From the NCBI RefSeq assembly GCF_035920365.1, contig NZ_CP109150.1, positions 5,828,001 to 5,892,000 on the forward strand: a DNA stretch of 64,000 nucleotides. Direction: 5' to 3'. The position numbers and the translations under genes are program-made. This stretch comes from Micromonospora sp. NBC_01740 (GTDB lineage: Bacteria > Actinomycetota > Actinomycetes > Mycobacteriales > Micromonosporaceae). Below are positions 17,844 to 26,922 of the stretch, in pieces. The notes beneath the pieces were generated by a model. It was not told the origin of the DNA and did no database searches. It was given only the letters and a program-made list of their open reading frames with translations. Numbering within the stretch: the first letter of the stretch is position 1; each line of letters begins with the position of its first letter.

Positions 17844-19436
17844 CTACCGCGCCGGGCCCGCCGCACCGGCGGCCAGCGCGGGTTCGGTGGCCGCGGCCAC
17901 CCCCTTGATCAGGTCCGCGGCCTTCTCGCCGATGGCGATGGTCGCGGCGTTCGGGTTGCCGCTGACCAGGCGGGGCATCACGGACGCGTCCGCGACCCGC
18001 AGCCCGTCGACGCCGAGGACGCGCAGCTCCGCGTCGACCACGGCGCCCATCGCGCAGGTGCCGGCCGGGTGGTAGATGGAGTGCGCGTACTGGCGGACGT
18101 AGTCGCGCAGGTCGGCGTCGGACTCCGACGCCGGCGGCCGGAACGGCCGCTCCGTGTACGGCGCGAGGGCCGGCTGCCGGGCGATGTCCAGCCCGATCCG
18201 CAGGGCCGCCACCGCGTCGTCCAGGTCGGACTCCTCGGCGAAGTAGTTGTGCACGATCTTCGGCTTCGCGGTGGGGTCGGCCAGGGCGAGCAGCACGCTG
18301 CCCCGGCTGCGCGGCGCCAGCATCGACGGACCGTAGGACAGGGCGTGGTCCGTGGGCGTGCCCAGGCCGTTGTCGGCGAACATCACCGGCGCGGAGAGGA
18401 ACTCCACGTCCGGCGCGGCCAGGCCGTCGGAGGTCCGGACGAACCCGCCGGCCTCCGGGCCGTTGGAGGTCATCGGCCCCCGCCCCTCGGACATGAACTG
18501 CTCGAGGTCGTCCGGGGTGCCGGCGGCGATCAGGCTGACCGGGTGCGAGTGGGCGTAGATCAACGGCACCAGGACGTGGTCCTGGAGGTTCTGCCCGACC
18601 TGCGGCTGGTCCAGCACGACCGGCACTCCGAGCGCCGTGAGCAGCGCCGCCGGCCCGATGCCGGAGAGCATGAGCAGCTGCGGCGAGTTGTACGCCCCGC
18701 CGGACAGCACCACCTCCCGCTCGGCCCGGATCTCGACGTCCTCGCCGAGCCGCTGGCCCACCACGCCCACCGCCCGGCCGTTCTCGATGAGCACCCGGTG
18801 CACCTGGAGGTTCACCTCGACGGTCAGGTTGGGCCGGTCGGCCACGGGGTGCAGGAAGGCGGTGGCGGTGCTGGCCCGCCGGCCGTCGCGCTGGGTCAGC
18901 TGGAACAGCCCGAAGCCGTCCTGCTCGGCGCCGTTGAAGTCGTCGTTGGCGCCGAAGCCCGCCTCCTGGGCGGCGGCGACGAAGGCGGCGGACATCGGGT
19001 TGCGGGACCGGCCGTCGGAGACCCGCAGCGGACCGCCGGCCCCGTGGTAGGCCGACTCGCCCCGCTCGTTGTCCTCCGACCGCTTGAAGTACGGCAGCAG
19101 CTCGTCGAAGCTCCACCCGGGCTGGTTCCACCCGTCGAAGTCCGACCGGTGGCCCCGGACGTAGATCATGGTGTTGATCGAGCTGGTGCCGCCCAGCACC
19201 CGGCCGCGGGGCAGGTAGATCCGGCGGCGGTCCAGGTGCGGCTCGTCGTGCGTGTCGTAGTCCCAGTCGAGCTGGGTGCGGAACAGCTGGCCGAACGCCA
19301 CCGGAACGTGCACGTTCTGCGCCGTGTCCGCCGGGCCGGCCTCGACGAGGCAGACCCGGACGTCGGGATCCTCGCTCAGTCGCGCGGCCAGCACGCAGCC
19401 CGCCGATCCCGCCCCGACGATTACATAGTCGTACAT
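17844..19436 (-). CDS. GMC-family flavin oxidoreductase 2 (choline-dehydrogenase-like)
   Basis: This 530-aa protein has the FAD motif GAGSAGCVLAARLS at the N-terminus, the GMC signature RGRVLGGTSSINTMIYVRG near residue 80, and GGAYNSPQLLMLSGIGP near 245. The catalytic YHPAGTCAMG is near residue 455 and NPNAAT near 495. It belongs to a different branch from GMC 1 (11317-12951), so this is not a recent duplicate. It should oxidise a primary or secondary alcohol with FAD. It lies between the flavin monooxygenase and SgcJ copy 1 on the minus strand with gaps of 106 and 132 bp, probably one transcript. Confidence 0.88.
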   Translation of the reverse strand: MYDYVIVGAGSAGCVLAARLSEDPDVRVCLVEAGPADTAQNVHVPVAFGQLFRTQLDWDYDTHDEPHLDRRRIYLPRGRVLGGTSSINTMIYVRGHRSDFDGWNQPGWSFDELLPYFKRSEDNERGESAYHGAGGPLRVSDGRSRNPMSAAFVAAAQEAGFGANDDFNGAEQDGFGLFQLTQRDGRRASTATAFLHPVADRPNLTVEVNLQVHRVLIENGRAVGVVGQRLGEDVEIRAEREVVLSGGAYNSPQLLMLSGIGPAALLTALGVPVVLDQPQVGQNLQDHVLVPLIYAHSHPVSLIAAGTPDDLEQFMSEGRGPMTSNGPEAGGFVRTSDGLAAPDVEFLSAPVMFADNGLGTPTDHALSYGPSMLAPRSRGSVLLALADPTAKPKIVHNYFAEESDLDDAVAALRIGLDIARQPALAPYTERPFRPPASESDADLRDYVRQYAHSIYHPAGTCAMGAVVDAELRVLGVDGLRVADASVMPRLVSGNPNAATIAIGEKAADLIKGVAAATEPALAAGAAGPAR

Positions 19437-19542
19437 CCACCCCTCCTCGTCGCGTGCCCGCCCGCAGGCGTGACATCAGCGCAGCTGGTACGGATCCGGG
19501 GCGGCACCCGGCGTCGCCGGGTGCCGCCGCCCGGGCCCGGTG

Positions 19543-20724
19543 TCAGATGTAGAAGCTGTTCGGCTCCTGGCCGCAGAGCACCCGGCCGTAGAGCTCGAAG
19601 TTGGTCTGCGGGGTCATCAGGGCGTGCAGGTTGACCGTGTGCACGTCCCGGGCGATCCGCTGGATCGGCACCGAGCTGTAGACCGAGGAACCGCCGCTGG
19701 CCAGGGCCAGCACCTCCACCGCCTCGCGGCCCAGCTGGCAGACCGCGCCCACGTCGGCGCGCGAGCGGACCCGCTCCTCGAGCGTCCACGGCTCGCCCGA
19801 ACGGCCCTTGCTGTCGGTCAGGTCCGCGACCCGGTAGCCGTGGAACTCGGCCTGGTCGGCCTTGAGCGTCGCCTCGGCCACCTGGAGGTGGGTCACCGGC
19901 GCCTCGGCCTGGCTGCCGTAGTCGGTGTAGGTGATCTTCCGGCCGGGCAGCCGCTCGAAGAACACCTCCCGGGCGGCCCGGGCCAGCCCGATCACGGTGC
20001 CGACCGAGGACGCGGCGGCGACGCCGAGCAGGGGCGCCCGGTACATCGGCGACTCGGCGTTGAGCTTCGAGGCGTACTGGCCCTGAAGCACGGCCGGCAG
20101 CGGCAGCACCCGCTCCTGCGGCACGAAGACGTCCCGGGCGACGGTGGTGACGCTGCCCGAGCCCCGCATCCCCGCGGTGTGCCAGTCGTCGACGACCTCC
20201 AGGTCCGACATGGGCACCAGCATCATGAGGGGCATCGGGGTGCCGTCCGGCGCCGCCCCCATCGCGATGATCTCCTGCCACTGGCTGTGCAGGGCTCCGC
20301 TGATGAAGCCCCACTGGCCGTTGAGCAGCACACCCCCCGGCCGGGGCTGCGCGTTGCCGGTCGGGCTCAGCGTGCCGCAGACCCGCACGTCGGGCGTGCC
20401 GAAGACCTCGTCCTGCACCTCGTCGGGGAACATCCCGACCATCCAGCCCGGGATGCACCACACCGAGGCGGTCCAGGCGACGGAGCCGTCACCCCGGGCC
20501 AGCTGGGCCGTCACGTCGGTCAGCGTCCGGGTGTCCGACTCGTACCCCCCGTACCGCTTCGGGATCCGCATCCGGAACAGGCCGGCGTCGGCCATCGCCT
20601 CGACCACCTCGTCGTGCATGCGGCGGTTCTCCTCGGACCAGCTCGCGTGCTTCTGCAACAGGGGCACCAGCTCCGTCGCGCGACGCACCAGTTCCGTGCC
20701 GGGCACCGTCTGGGTGACGTCCAC
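19543..20724 (-). CDS. Acyl-CoA-dehydrogenase-fold flavin-dependent monooxygenase (two-component, HsaA/nitrososynthase-like)
   Basis: The GTG at 20724 follows GAGGAGG and gives 393 aa. Upstream in-frame codons lack a ribosome site. The protein has the acyl-CoA dehydrogenase fold: an N-terminal helical domain (FRMRIPKRYGGYE near residue 53), a beta-barrel with RVCGTLSPTGNA near 112, and a C-terminal helix bundle. The catalytic Glu of true acyl-CoA dehydrogenases is not evident. This matches group D flavin hydroxylases and amine N-oxidases, which use free reduced flavin from a separate reductase. No reductase gene is visible in the window. A tailoring hydroxylation, or oxidation of the cluster's amino sugar, are the leading options. 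Confidence 0.75.
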   Translation of the reverse strand: MDVTQTVPGTELVRRATELVPLLQKHASWSEENRRMHDEVVEAMADAGLFRMRIPKRYGGYESDTRTLTDVTAQLARGDGSVAWTASVWCIPGWMVGMFPDEVQDEVFGTPDVRVCGTLSPTGNAQPRPGGVLLNGQWGFISGALHSQWQEIIAMGAAPDGTPMPLMMLVPMSDLEVVDDWHTAGMRGSGSVTTVARDVFVPQERVLPLPAVLQGQYASKLNAESPMYRAPLLGVAAASSVGTVIGLARAAREVFFERLPGRKITYTDYGSQAEAPVTHLQVAEATLKADQAEFHGYRVADLTDSKGRSGEPWTLEERVRSRADVGAVCQLGREAVEVLALASGGSSVYSSVPIQRIARDVHTVNLHALMTPQTNFELYGRVLCGQEPNSFYI

Positions 20725-21144
20725 CCTGACCTCCTCGATAATCGTCGGTTCGGCGGTTACACCACCGCCGCGTGACCGCCGGGCGCACGGCACGGGACCG
20801 GGCCAGCGGGGGCATCCGCCCCGGTCGCGTCCGGTCCGGCCAGCCGTCACCGGCGGCGGGCGGCGCGGTCGCTCGGGGCGCGCCCCGCCTGGGGTGGCCC
20901 TGGCATCGTCTGCTCCCGCCGGAGGTCGACGCATCTCCGCAAGTGCGGTGTCGCGGGATTCGCCGCCGGCCACTCCCGCGCCCCGCCCCGACCGGCCGGC
21001 TCGACGGCCTGCCCCGGCCTGCCCGGCAGCGCAATCAGAGAGATGCAGTCGGTGACGGGCCCCGGCAACGATTCGGGGTAGCGATCACGACCGGTACCCG
21101 GCGTCGGCGCATCCCGCCGCCCGAACCGACGAAGGAGCACCCCC
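20725..21144. promoter_or_regulatory. 420-bp divergent promoter region
   Basis: No gene is seen. The interval separates the minus-strand monooxygenase-GMC-SgcJ unit from the plus-strand SgcJ-SgcJ-sugar cassette, so it should hold two promoters. AT-richer stretches at about 20736-20762 and 21035-21090 are the likeliest cores. No clear operator repeat was found. Confidence 0.4.
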
Positions 21145-21612
21145 ATGACCACGACCACCCAGGCCAACCGACCCGACCTCGACGCCTACTACGGCCCCTT
21201 CACCAGTGAGAAGGAGAAGGAGGCCCTCGGCGTTCCGCTGCGGCTGGTCGCCGCCTGGAGCCGCAACGACGCCGCCGGCGTCGCCGACAGCTTCACCGAG
21301 GACGGCATCCTCATCCTCCCCGGCGACGTCTACAAGAAGGGCCGCGACGAGATCTACTCGTTCATGGCCGCCGCGTACGCCGGCCCGTTCAAGGGCACCG
21401 GCGTCACCGGCAACCCCGTCGACGTGCGGTTCGTCAACGACGAGGTCGCCCTGCTGCGCACCCATGGCGGCATCCTCGCCCCCGGCGAGACCGAGATCGC
21501 CCCGGAGCTCGCCGTCCGCTCCACGTGGATCGTCGTCAAGCGCGACGGCGAGTGGAAGCTCGCCGGCTACCAGAACAGCCCGCGCGGCGCCGGCGCGACG
21601 CTGCGCTGGTGA
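21145..21612 (+). CDS. SgcJ/EcaC-family NTF2-like protein, copy 2
   Basis: This 155-aa protein reads AAWSRNDAAGVADSFTEDGILILPGDVYKKGRDEI through its first half, then FMAAAYAGPFKG and GGILAPGETEIAPELAVRS, and ends with GEWKLAGYQNSPRG. AAGGAGCACCC precedes the ATG. The SgcJ landmark GR(D/E)EI and the glycine-rich AYAGP turn are intact. It is the first gene of the plus-strand unit and is followed by copy 3 after 37 bp, which suggests a tandem pair acting together. Its substrate is unknown. Confidence 0.85.
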   Translation: MTTTTQANRPDLDAYYGPFTSEKEKEALGVPLRLVAAWSRNDAAGVADSFTEDGILILPGDVYKKGRDEIYSFMAAAYAGPFKGTGVTGNPVDVRFVNDEVALLRTHGGILAPGETEIAPELAVRSTWIVVKRDGEWKLAGYQNSPRGAGATLRW

Positions 21613-21649
21613 CCGTCCATCCCCCCGTGACGATCGGCAAGGAGCACCC

Positions 21650-22135
21650 ATGACCACCAAGGCAGCGTCGCGGTGGGGCGACGCGACGGAGATCCTCGAG
21701 GCCGCCCGCGTCGCGGAGGACCACTCCTACTACCGGGAATTCGTCAGCGACGACGAGAAGGCCGTCCTGGCCGTACCGCAGCTGATCCAGGCCGCGTGGA
21801 AGGCCAACGACCCGGACTTCTTCGCCGACCTCTTCGCGGAGAACGGCAGCCTGCTCATGGGCGACGAGCAGCTGACCAGCCGCGACGAGATCCGCGCCTT
21901 CATGACCAAGGGGTTCGCGGGCCCGTACCGGGGCGCCTACGTCAAGGGCTACCCGGTGTCGGTGAACTTCCTGCACCCGGACGTCGCCATGGTGGTCACC
22001 GGCGGCGGCATCATCCTCGCCGGCGAGAGCGAGGTCGCCCCCGAGCGGCACATCCGGGCCACCTGGATCATCGTCCGCCAGGACGACGGCCGCCCGCTGC
22101 TGCTCTCGCACCAGAGCAGCCCCGTCACCGGCTGA
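21650..22135 (+). CDS. SgcJ/EcaC-family NTF2-like protein, copy 3
   Basis: This 161-aa protein has a 40-residue N-terminal extension before the NTF2 core (AAWKANDPDFFADLFAENGSLLMGD), then TSRDEIRAFMTKGFAGPYRG, GGGIILAGESEVAPERHI, and a C-terminal strand ending SHQSSPVTG. AAGGAGCACCC precedes the ATG at 21650, the same ribosome site as copy 2. It is closer to copy 1 (17256-17711) than to its neighbour copy 2, so the tandem arrangement did not come from simple local duplication. A hairpin follows the gene. Confidence 0.85.
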   Translation: MTTKAASRWGDATEILEAARVAEDHSYYREFVSDDEKAVLAVPQLIQAAWKANDPDFFADLFAENGSLLMGDEQLTSRDEIRAFMTKGFAGPYRGAYVKGYPVSVNFLHPDVAMVVTGGGIILAGESEVAPERHIRATWIIVRQDDGRPLLLSHQSSPVTG

Positions 22136-22139
22136 CCCC

Positions 22140-22168
22140 GGGGGCCGGTCCCGTCGGGGCCGGCCCCC
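22140..22168 (+). terminator. Hairpin after SgcJ copy 3
   Basis: GGGGGCCGG (22140-22148) pairs with CCGGCCCCC (22160-22168) across an 11-base loop, four bases past the stop. It may partly separate the SgcJ pair from the sugar and methyl cassette. Confidence 0.5.
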
Positions 22169-22206
22169 ACCCGCACTCCCAACCAGCGACGTACGAGGAG
22201 AGACCG

Positions 22207-23007
22207 ATGTCGACAGAACCTGCCCAGTCCGTGGAGCGGCCGTCGCCGGCGCGGATGTACGACTACTTCCTCCACGGCACGAACAACTACCCGGTGGACC
22301 GGGCCGCGGCGGAGGCCGTGATCGGGCGGGTCGGACAGACGCTCACCCGCGACGTGGTGTGGGAGAACCGCCGGTTCCTGGGCCGCGCCGTCCGGCACCT
22401 CGCCGAGGAGTGCGGGATCCGGCAGTTCATCGACGTCGGGGCGGGCCTGCCGAGCCAGGAGAACACCCACCACGTGGCGCGGCGGGCCGTCTCCCAGCCC
22501 CGGGTGATCTACGTGGACAACGACCCGGCGGTCGCCGAGCACGGCAAGCGCCTGCTCACCGAGGACGAGCGGGCCAACACCGGGATCTTCACCGCCGACC
22601 TGCGCGACCCCGGCTCGATCCTCGACCACCCCGACACCAAGTCCCTGATCGACTTCTCCCAGCCCGTCGGCGTGCTGTTCATCGCGGTCTTCCACTTCAT
22701 CCGGGACAGCGAGGACCCGAAGGGCATCATCCGGGCCTTCCGCGACCGGCTGGCGCCCGGCTCGTACCTGGCCCTGTCCCACCTCTGCGTGGAGGGCGGG
22801 CCGGACGAGGAGCGCCAGATGATGGAGGACAGCTACCGCAACGCCACCGCGCCGATGGTCTACCGGACCGCCGCGCAGATCGCCGACCTCTTCGAGGGCT
22901 TCGAGCTCGTCGCGCCCGGGCTCGTGCCGACCGGCCGCTGGCGGCAGGACGACCCCGACGCCACCTCCACCGACCGGATGTACGCCGGGGTGGCCCGCAA
23001 GCTCTGA
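22207..23007 (+). CDS. SAM-dependent methyltransferase of the Methyltransf_19 (DUF574) family
   Basis: This 266-aa protein has the family opening SPARMYDYFLHGTNNYPVDR (residues 13-32), the SAM-binding motif FIDVGAGLPSQENTH near residue 78, VIYVDNDPAVAEHG near 100, and LALSHLC near 195. The family is large in actinomycetes and often found in biosynthetic clusters. Few members have a defined substrate. GAGGAGAGACCG precedes the ATG. It begins the sugar cassette, so methylation of the sugar or aglycone is plausible. Confidence 0.85.
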   Translation: MSTEPAQSVERPSPARMYDYFLHGTNNYPVDRAAAEAVIGRVGQTLTRDVVWENRRFLGRAVRHLAEECGIRQFIDVGAGLPSQENTHHVARRAVSQPRVIYVDNDPAVAEHGKRLLTEDERANTGIFTADLRDPGSILDHPDTKSLIDFSQPVGVLFIAVFHFIRDSEDPKGIIRAFRDRLAPGSYLALSHLCVEGGPDEERQMMEDSYRNATAPMVYRTAAQIADLFEGFELVAPGLVPTGRWRQDDPDATSTDRMYAGVARKL

Positions 23008-23063
23008 CCCGTACCGCCGACCGCCGCACCGCACCCACCAGGACCGCACAACCGAGGAGAGAC

Positions 23064-24407
23064 ATGCGCGTCGTGTTCGCCCTGTGGCCCAACCCGGCCC
23101 ACCTGTACCCGCTGGTTCCGCTCGCGTGGGCGTTGCAGAGCGCCGGCCACGAGGTCCGCGTCGCGTCCCACCCCGTCCTGGCGGAGAGCACGCTGGCGGT
23201 CGGGCTGACCCCGGTCGCGGTCGGCGACCCGGAGATCATGCCGATGGGCCCCGGTCGGCCGCAGCCGCGCAGCGTCAAGCAGCGGCTCGACCGGATCACC
23301 GAGGCGCTGGAGCTGACCCCGGCGGACAAGGAGGTCTGGGACGTCTTCTACCAGTTCATGCTGCCGTCCATGTGGGACTTCCACCCGGTCGGATCCACCG
23401 CCCGCGACCCGCACCCGGTCCTCGACGACCTGGTCGCCTTCACCCGCGACTGGCAGCCCGACCTGGTGCTCTGGGACCCGTGCTTCCCGGCCGGCGCGGT
23501 GGCGGCGCGCGTCGCCGGTGCGGCGCAGGCGCGGCTGCTCTGGGGGCTGGACTACTTCGCCTCGACCATGGACCGCTTCGCCGAGGCCGCCGCCCGACCG
23601 GGCCCGGGCCCGGAGGAGAACCCGCTGGTCGAGACCATGCGGCCGGCCGCCGAGCGGTACGGGCTGGAGATCGACGACGAGCTGCTGCTGGGCCAGTGGA
23701 CCGTCGACCCCACTCCCCCGGGCGTACGCCTGCCCACCAGCGTCCGGACCGTGCCGACGCGCTGGGTGCCCTACTCGGGGCAGACGGTGCTCCCCCGGTG
23801 GCTGCACCACCGGCCGGAGCGGCCCCGCGTCGCGCTCTCCCTCGGGCTGTCCCAGCGGATGTACTTCAAGGGCGGCTGGGACCACGTGCCCGGCCTGCTG
23901 GAGATGGTCTCCGACCTGGACGTCGAGGTGGTCGCGACGCTCAACGCCGACCAGCTGGCCGGCATGCCCACCCTGCCGAAGAACGTCCGCGCGGTGGACT
24001 ACCTGCCCCTGACCCAGCTGCTGCCGTCCTGTTCGGCGATGGTGCACCACGGCGGCATGGGCACCTTCGCCAGCGCGGTGGCGCTGCGGGTGCCGCAGCT
24101 GATCACCGACTCCGACGACGACAACGGCATGATCACCATCGAGGCCGACGGCCTGGAGTGGTCGATGGCCACGAAGCACATCGAGTCGTCGGTGACCGCC
24201 CGCTGCGTCGCCGAACGCGGCGCGGGACTGGTCCTGGACATCAAGAACCTCTCCGTGGACGCGATGCGCAAGCAGCTCGTCCGCGTGCTGGACGAGCCGG
24301 CGTTCCGGCAGGGGGCCGACTCCCTCTACGACGACCTGCTCGCCACGCCCAGCCCGACCGAGACCGTCCCGGTGCTGGAGAAGCTCACCCGGCGGTACCG
24401 GGCCTGA
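23064..24407 (+). CDS. GT1-family glycosyltransferase (EryCIII/DesVII-like)
   Basis: This 447-aa GT-B enzyme has an N-terminal acceptor domain starting VVFALWPNPAHLYPLVPLAW and a C-terminal donor domain with the diphosphate-binding VHHGGMGTFASAVALRVPQL near residue 328. It resembles antibiotic glycosyltransferases that add NDP-deoxysugars. Some of these need a P450-like activator, which is not seen here. GAGGAGAGAC precedes the ATG. As the only such glycosyltransferase in the cassette it should transfer the aminosugar made by the downstream genes. A 183-bp GC-rich gap follows. Confidence 0.9.
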   Translation: MRVVFALWPNPAHLYPLVPLAWALQSAGHEVRVASHPVLAESTLAVGLTPVAVGDPEIMPMGPGRPQPRSVKQRLDRITEALELTPADKEVWDVFYQFMLPSMWDFHPVGSTARDPHPVLDDLVAFTRDWQPDLVLWDPCFPAGAVAARVAGAAQARLLWGLDYFASTMDRFAEAAARPGPGPEENPLVETMRPAAERYGLEIDDELLLGQWTVDPTPPGVRLPTSVRTVPTRWVPYSGQTVLPRWLHHRPERPRVALSLGLSQRMYFKGGWDHVPGLLEMVSDLDVEVVATLNADQLAGMPTLPKNVRAVDYLPLTQLLPSCSAMVHHGGMGTFASAVALRVPQLITDSDDDNGMITIEADGLEWSMATKHIESSVTARCVAERGAGLVLDIKNLSVDAMRKQLVRVLDEPAFRQGADSLYDDLLATPSPTETVPVLEKLTRRYRA

Positions 24408-24590
24408 CCCGGCACCGCCGTCGCCGCCGGCGGGCGGGCCCCTGCGCACGCCCGCCGGCACCGTCCGCTCCCGCACCGCCCGCCCGCGGCCCACCCGGGT
24501 GGCGCGCCCCGCGCCGCCCCGCTGCCGGCTGCCCGCCGCCGCCCCCGCGTCGCCGCCGGTGCACGGGCGTCCTCGACGACAGGAGAAGCG

Positions 24591-25745
24591 ATGATCAACG
24601 TCTTCCAGCCGACCCTCGGCGCCGAGGAGCTCGACGCCGTGCGCGCCGTCTTCGACAGCAGCTGGCTGGGGCACGGGCCGCGTACCAGGGAGTTCGAGCA
24701 GGAGTTCGCCGCGCACGCCGGGCTGGTGCCCGAGCGGACCATCTTCATCAACTCGGCCACGGCCGGGCTCTTCCTCGCCGTGGAGCTGTTGGCCCTCGGG
24801 CCCGGTGACGAGGTGGTGCTGCCCTCGATCAGCTTCGTCGGCGCCGCCAACGCCATCGCCTCGGCCGGCGCCCGGCCGGTCTTCTGCGATGTCGATCCGC
24901 GCACGCTCAACCCCTCCGTCGCCGACGTGGAACGGGCCCTGACCCCCACCACGAAGGCGGTGATCCTGCTGCACTACGGCGGCGTGCCCGGCGAGGTGGC
25001 CGAGATCGCCGAGCTGTGCCGCCGGCGCGGGGTCGCCCTGGTGGAGGACGCGGCGTGCGCCGTCGCGTCGACCGTCGACGGGCGTCCCTGCGGCAGCTTC
25101 GGCGACATCGCCATGTGGAGCTTCGACGCGATGAAGATCCTGGTCACCGGCGACGGCGGGATGCTGCACGTACGCGACGCGGAACTGGCCCGGCGGGCCC
25201 ACCGCCTGGCGTACCACGGCCTGGAGCACGCCAGCGGCTTCTCCGCCGCCGGCAAGGGGGTGCCGCACCGCTGGTGGGAGCTGGACGTGCGGGAGTTCGG
25301 CCGCCGGGTGGTCGGCAACGACCTCACCGCGGCGATCGGCCTGGTCCAGCTCCGCCGCCTGCCCGGGTTCGTCGCGCGCCGGCGGGAGATCGCCGCGGAG
25401 TACGACCGCCTACTCGCCGACGTCGAGGGCGTCCGGCTCCCCCCGCCGTTGCCCGCCGGGCAGCGCAGCTCGCACTACTTCTACTGGGTGCAACTCGACC
25501 CGGAGATCCGCGACCAGGTGGCCGCCGACCTGCTCGACATCGGCATCTACACCACGTTCCGCTACGCGCCGCTGCACAAGGTGCCCGCGTACGGCGCCGG
25601 TTGGCACCTGCCCGGCGCCGACGAGGCGGCACGGACCACCCTCCTCCTACCGCTCCACCAGGGACTGGACGATGCAGACGTACGAACGGTCGTCGACGGC
25701 TTGCGCAAGTCCGTCGAGCAGCGGCAGGGCGGCACCCGTGACTGA
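24591..25745 (+). CDS. DegT/DnrJ/EryC1/StrS-family sugar aminotransferase
   Basis: This 384-aa PLP enzyme has the Schiff-base Lys182 in SFDAMKILVTGDGG, the PLP-contact VEDAACAV near residue 150, and the N-terminal SSWLGHGPRTREFEQEF. It transfers an amino group to a ketosugar nucleotide. Companion genes for glucuronate formation and decarboxylation suggest a 4-ketopentose substrate, as for CalS13-type enzymes. C3 transamination cannot be excluded. AGGAGAAGCG precedes the ATG. Confidence 0.88.
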   Translation: MINVFQPTLGAEELDAVRAVFDSSWLGHGPRTREFEQEFAAHAGLVPERTIFINSATAGLFLAVELLALGPGDEVVLPSISFVGAANAIASAGARPVFCDVDPRTLNPSVADVERALTPTTKAVILLHYGGVPGEVAEIAELCRRRGVALVEDAACAVASTVDGRPCGSFGDIAMWSFDAMKILVTGDGGMLHVRDAELARRAHRLAYHGLEHASGFSAAGKGVPHRWWELDVREFGRRVVGNDLTAAIGLVQLRRLPGFVARRREIAAEYDRLLADVEGVRLPPPLPAGQRSSHYFYWVQLDPEIRDQVAADLLDIGIYTTFRYAPLHKVPAYGAGWHLPGADEAARTTLLLPLHQGLDDADVRTVVDGLRKSVEQRQGGTRD

Positions 25746-25802
25746 CCCGACGGCGCGGCCGGCCGCCGGCCCACCCGGGCGGCGGGGCGCCGGGGGTACG
25801 CG

Positions 25803-26864
25803 ATGAAGGCCCTGGTGCTCTCCGGCGGCGCCGGCACCCGGCTGCGCCCGCTGAGCCACTCGATGCCCAAGCAGCTCGTCCCGGTGGCGAACAAGCCGGT
25901 CCTGGAGCACGTGCTGGAGAACGTCCGCGACGCCGGGGTGACCGAGATCGGCGTGATCGTGGGCGCCTGGGCCGACCAGATCAGCGAGGTCCTCTCCGAC
26001 GGCTCCCGCCTCGGGGTGCGGCTGACCTACCTGCGTCAGGACCGGCCCCGCGGGCTGGCCGACTGCGTCCGGCTGGCCCGGCCGTTCCTCGGCGACGACG
26101 ACTTCGTCATGTACCTCGGCGACGTCATGCTGCCCGACGGCGTGGCCCGGTACGCCGACCGGTTCCGCCGCCACCGGCCCGCGGCCCAGGTGCTCGTGCA
26201 CAAGGTGGACGATCCGCGCGCCTTCGGCATCGTCGAACTCGACCCCGACGGTACGGTACGCCGCCTGGTGGAGAAGCCCCGGCAGCCGCGCGGGGACCTC
26301 GCCCTGGTCGGCGTCTACTTCTTCACCCCGGCCATCCACGCCGGCGTCGACGCCATCACGCCCAGTGCGCGCGGCGAGCTGGAGATCACCGACGCGGTGC
26401 AGTGGCTGGTCACCAACGGCGCCGAGGTGCGCGCCAGCGAGTACGACGGGTACTGGCGCGACACCGGCCAGGTGGCGGACCTGCTGGCCTGCAACCGGCA
26501 CCTGCTCGACGCCCAGCCGCGCGCGGTCGCCGGCAGCGTCGATCCGGCCAGCGAGCTGACCGGCGCCGTGGTCGTGGAGCCGGGCGCCCGCATCGTCGCC
26601 AGCCGCGTCGAGGGGCCGGTGGTCATCGGCGCGGGCGCCGTGGTCGAGGGCTCCCGGATCGGCCCGCACACCGCGATCGGGCCCGGCTGCCGGCTCGTCG
26701 ACGCCGAGGTGGCCGACTCGATCGTGCTGGCGGACGCCTCGATCACCGCCGTCCGTGGACTGCGCGGCTGCCTGATCGGCCGCTCCGCCACGGTCAGCCT
26801 CAGCCCGGCGGCCGGAAGCCGGCTGGTGGTCGGCGACCACAGCCGGATCGAGTTCGCCGCATGA
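25803..26864 (+). CDS. rmlA: Glucose-1-phosphate thymidylyltransferase, long form with left-handed beta-helix
   Basis: This 353-aa protein has the nucleotidyltransferase signature GGAGTRLRPLSHSMPKQLVP (residues 8-27), YLGDVM near residue 100, and RAFGIVELD. Residues from about 250 form a hexapeptide-repeat beta-helix (VVVEPGARIVASRV and onward), as in the StrD-like long RmlA group. It makes dTDP-glucose, the presumed entry to the sugar pathway here. The ATG is preceded by GGGGG. It lies 57 bp after the aminotransferase and 58 bp before the dehydratase, in one operon. Confidence 0.9.
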   Translation: MKALVLSGGAGTRLRPLSHSMPKQLVPVANKPVLEHVLENVRDAGVTEIGVIVGAWADQISEVLSDGSRLGVRLTYLRQDRPRGLADCVRLARPFLGDDDFVMYLGDVMLPDGVARYADRFRRHRPAAQVLVHKVDDPRAFGIVELDPDGTVRRLVEKPRQPRGDLALVGVYFFTPAIHAGVDAITPSARGELEITDAVQWLVTNGAEVRASEYDGYWRDTGQVADLLACNRHLLDAQPRAVAGSVDPASELTGAVVVEPGARIVASRVEGPVVIGAGAVVEGSRIGPHTAIGPGCRLVDAEVADSIVLADASITAVRGLRGCLIGRSATVSLSPAAGSRLVVGDHSRIEFAA

Positions 26865-26922
26865 CGCCCGTACGGCCGCCGACCGACGCCCGCTGCCGGG
26901 CACGATCCGAGAGGAAGATGGG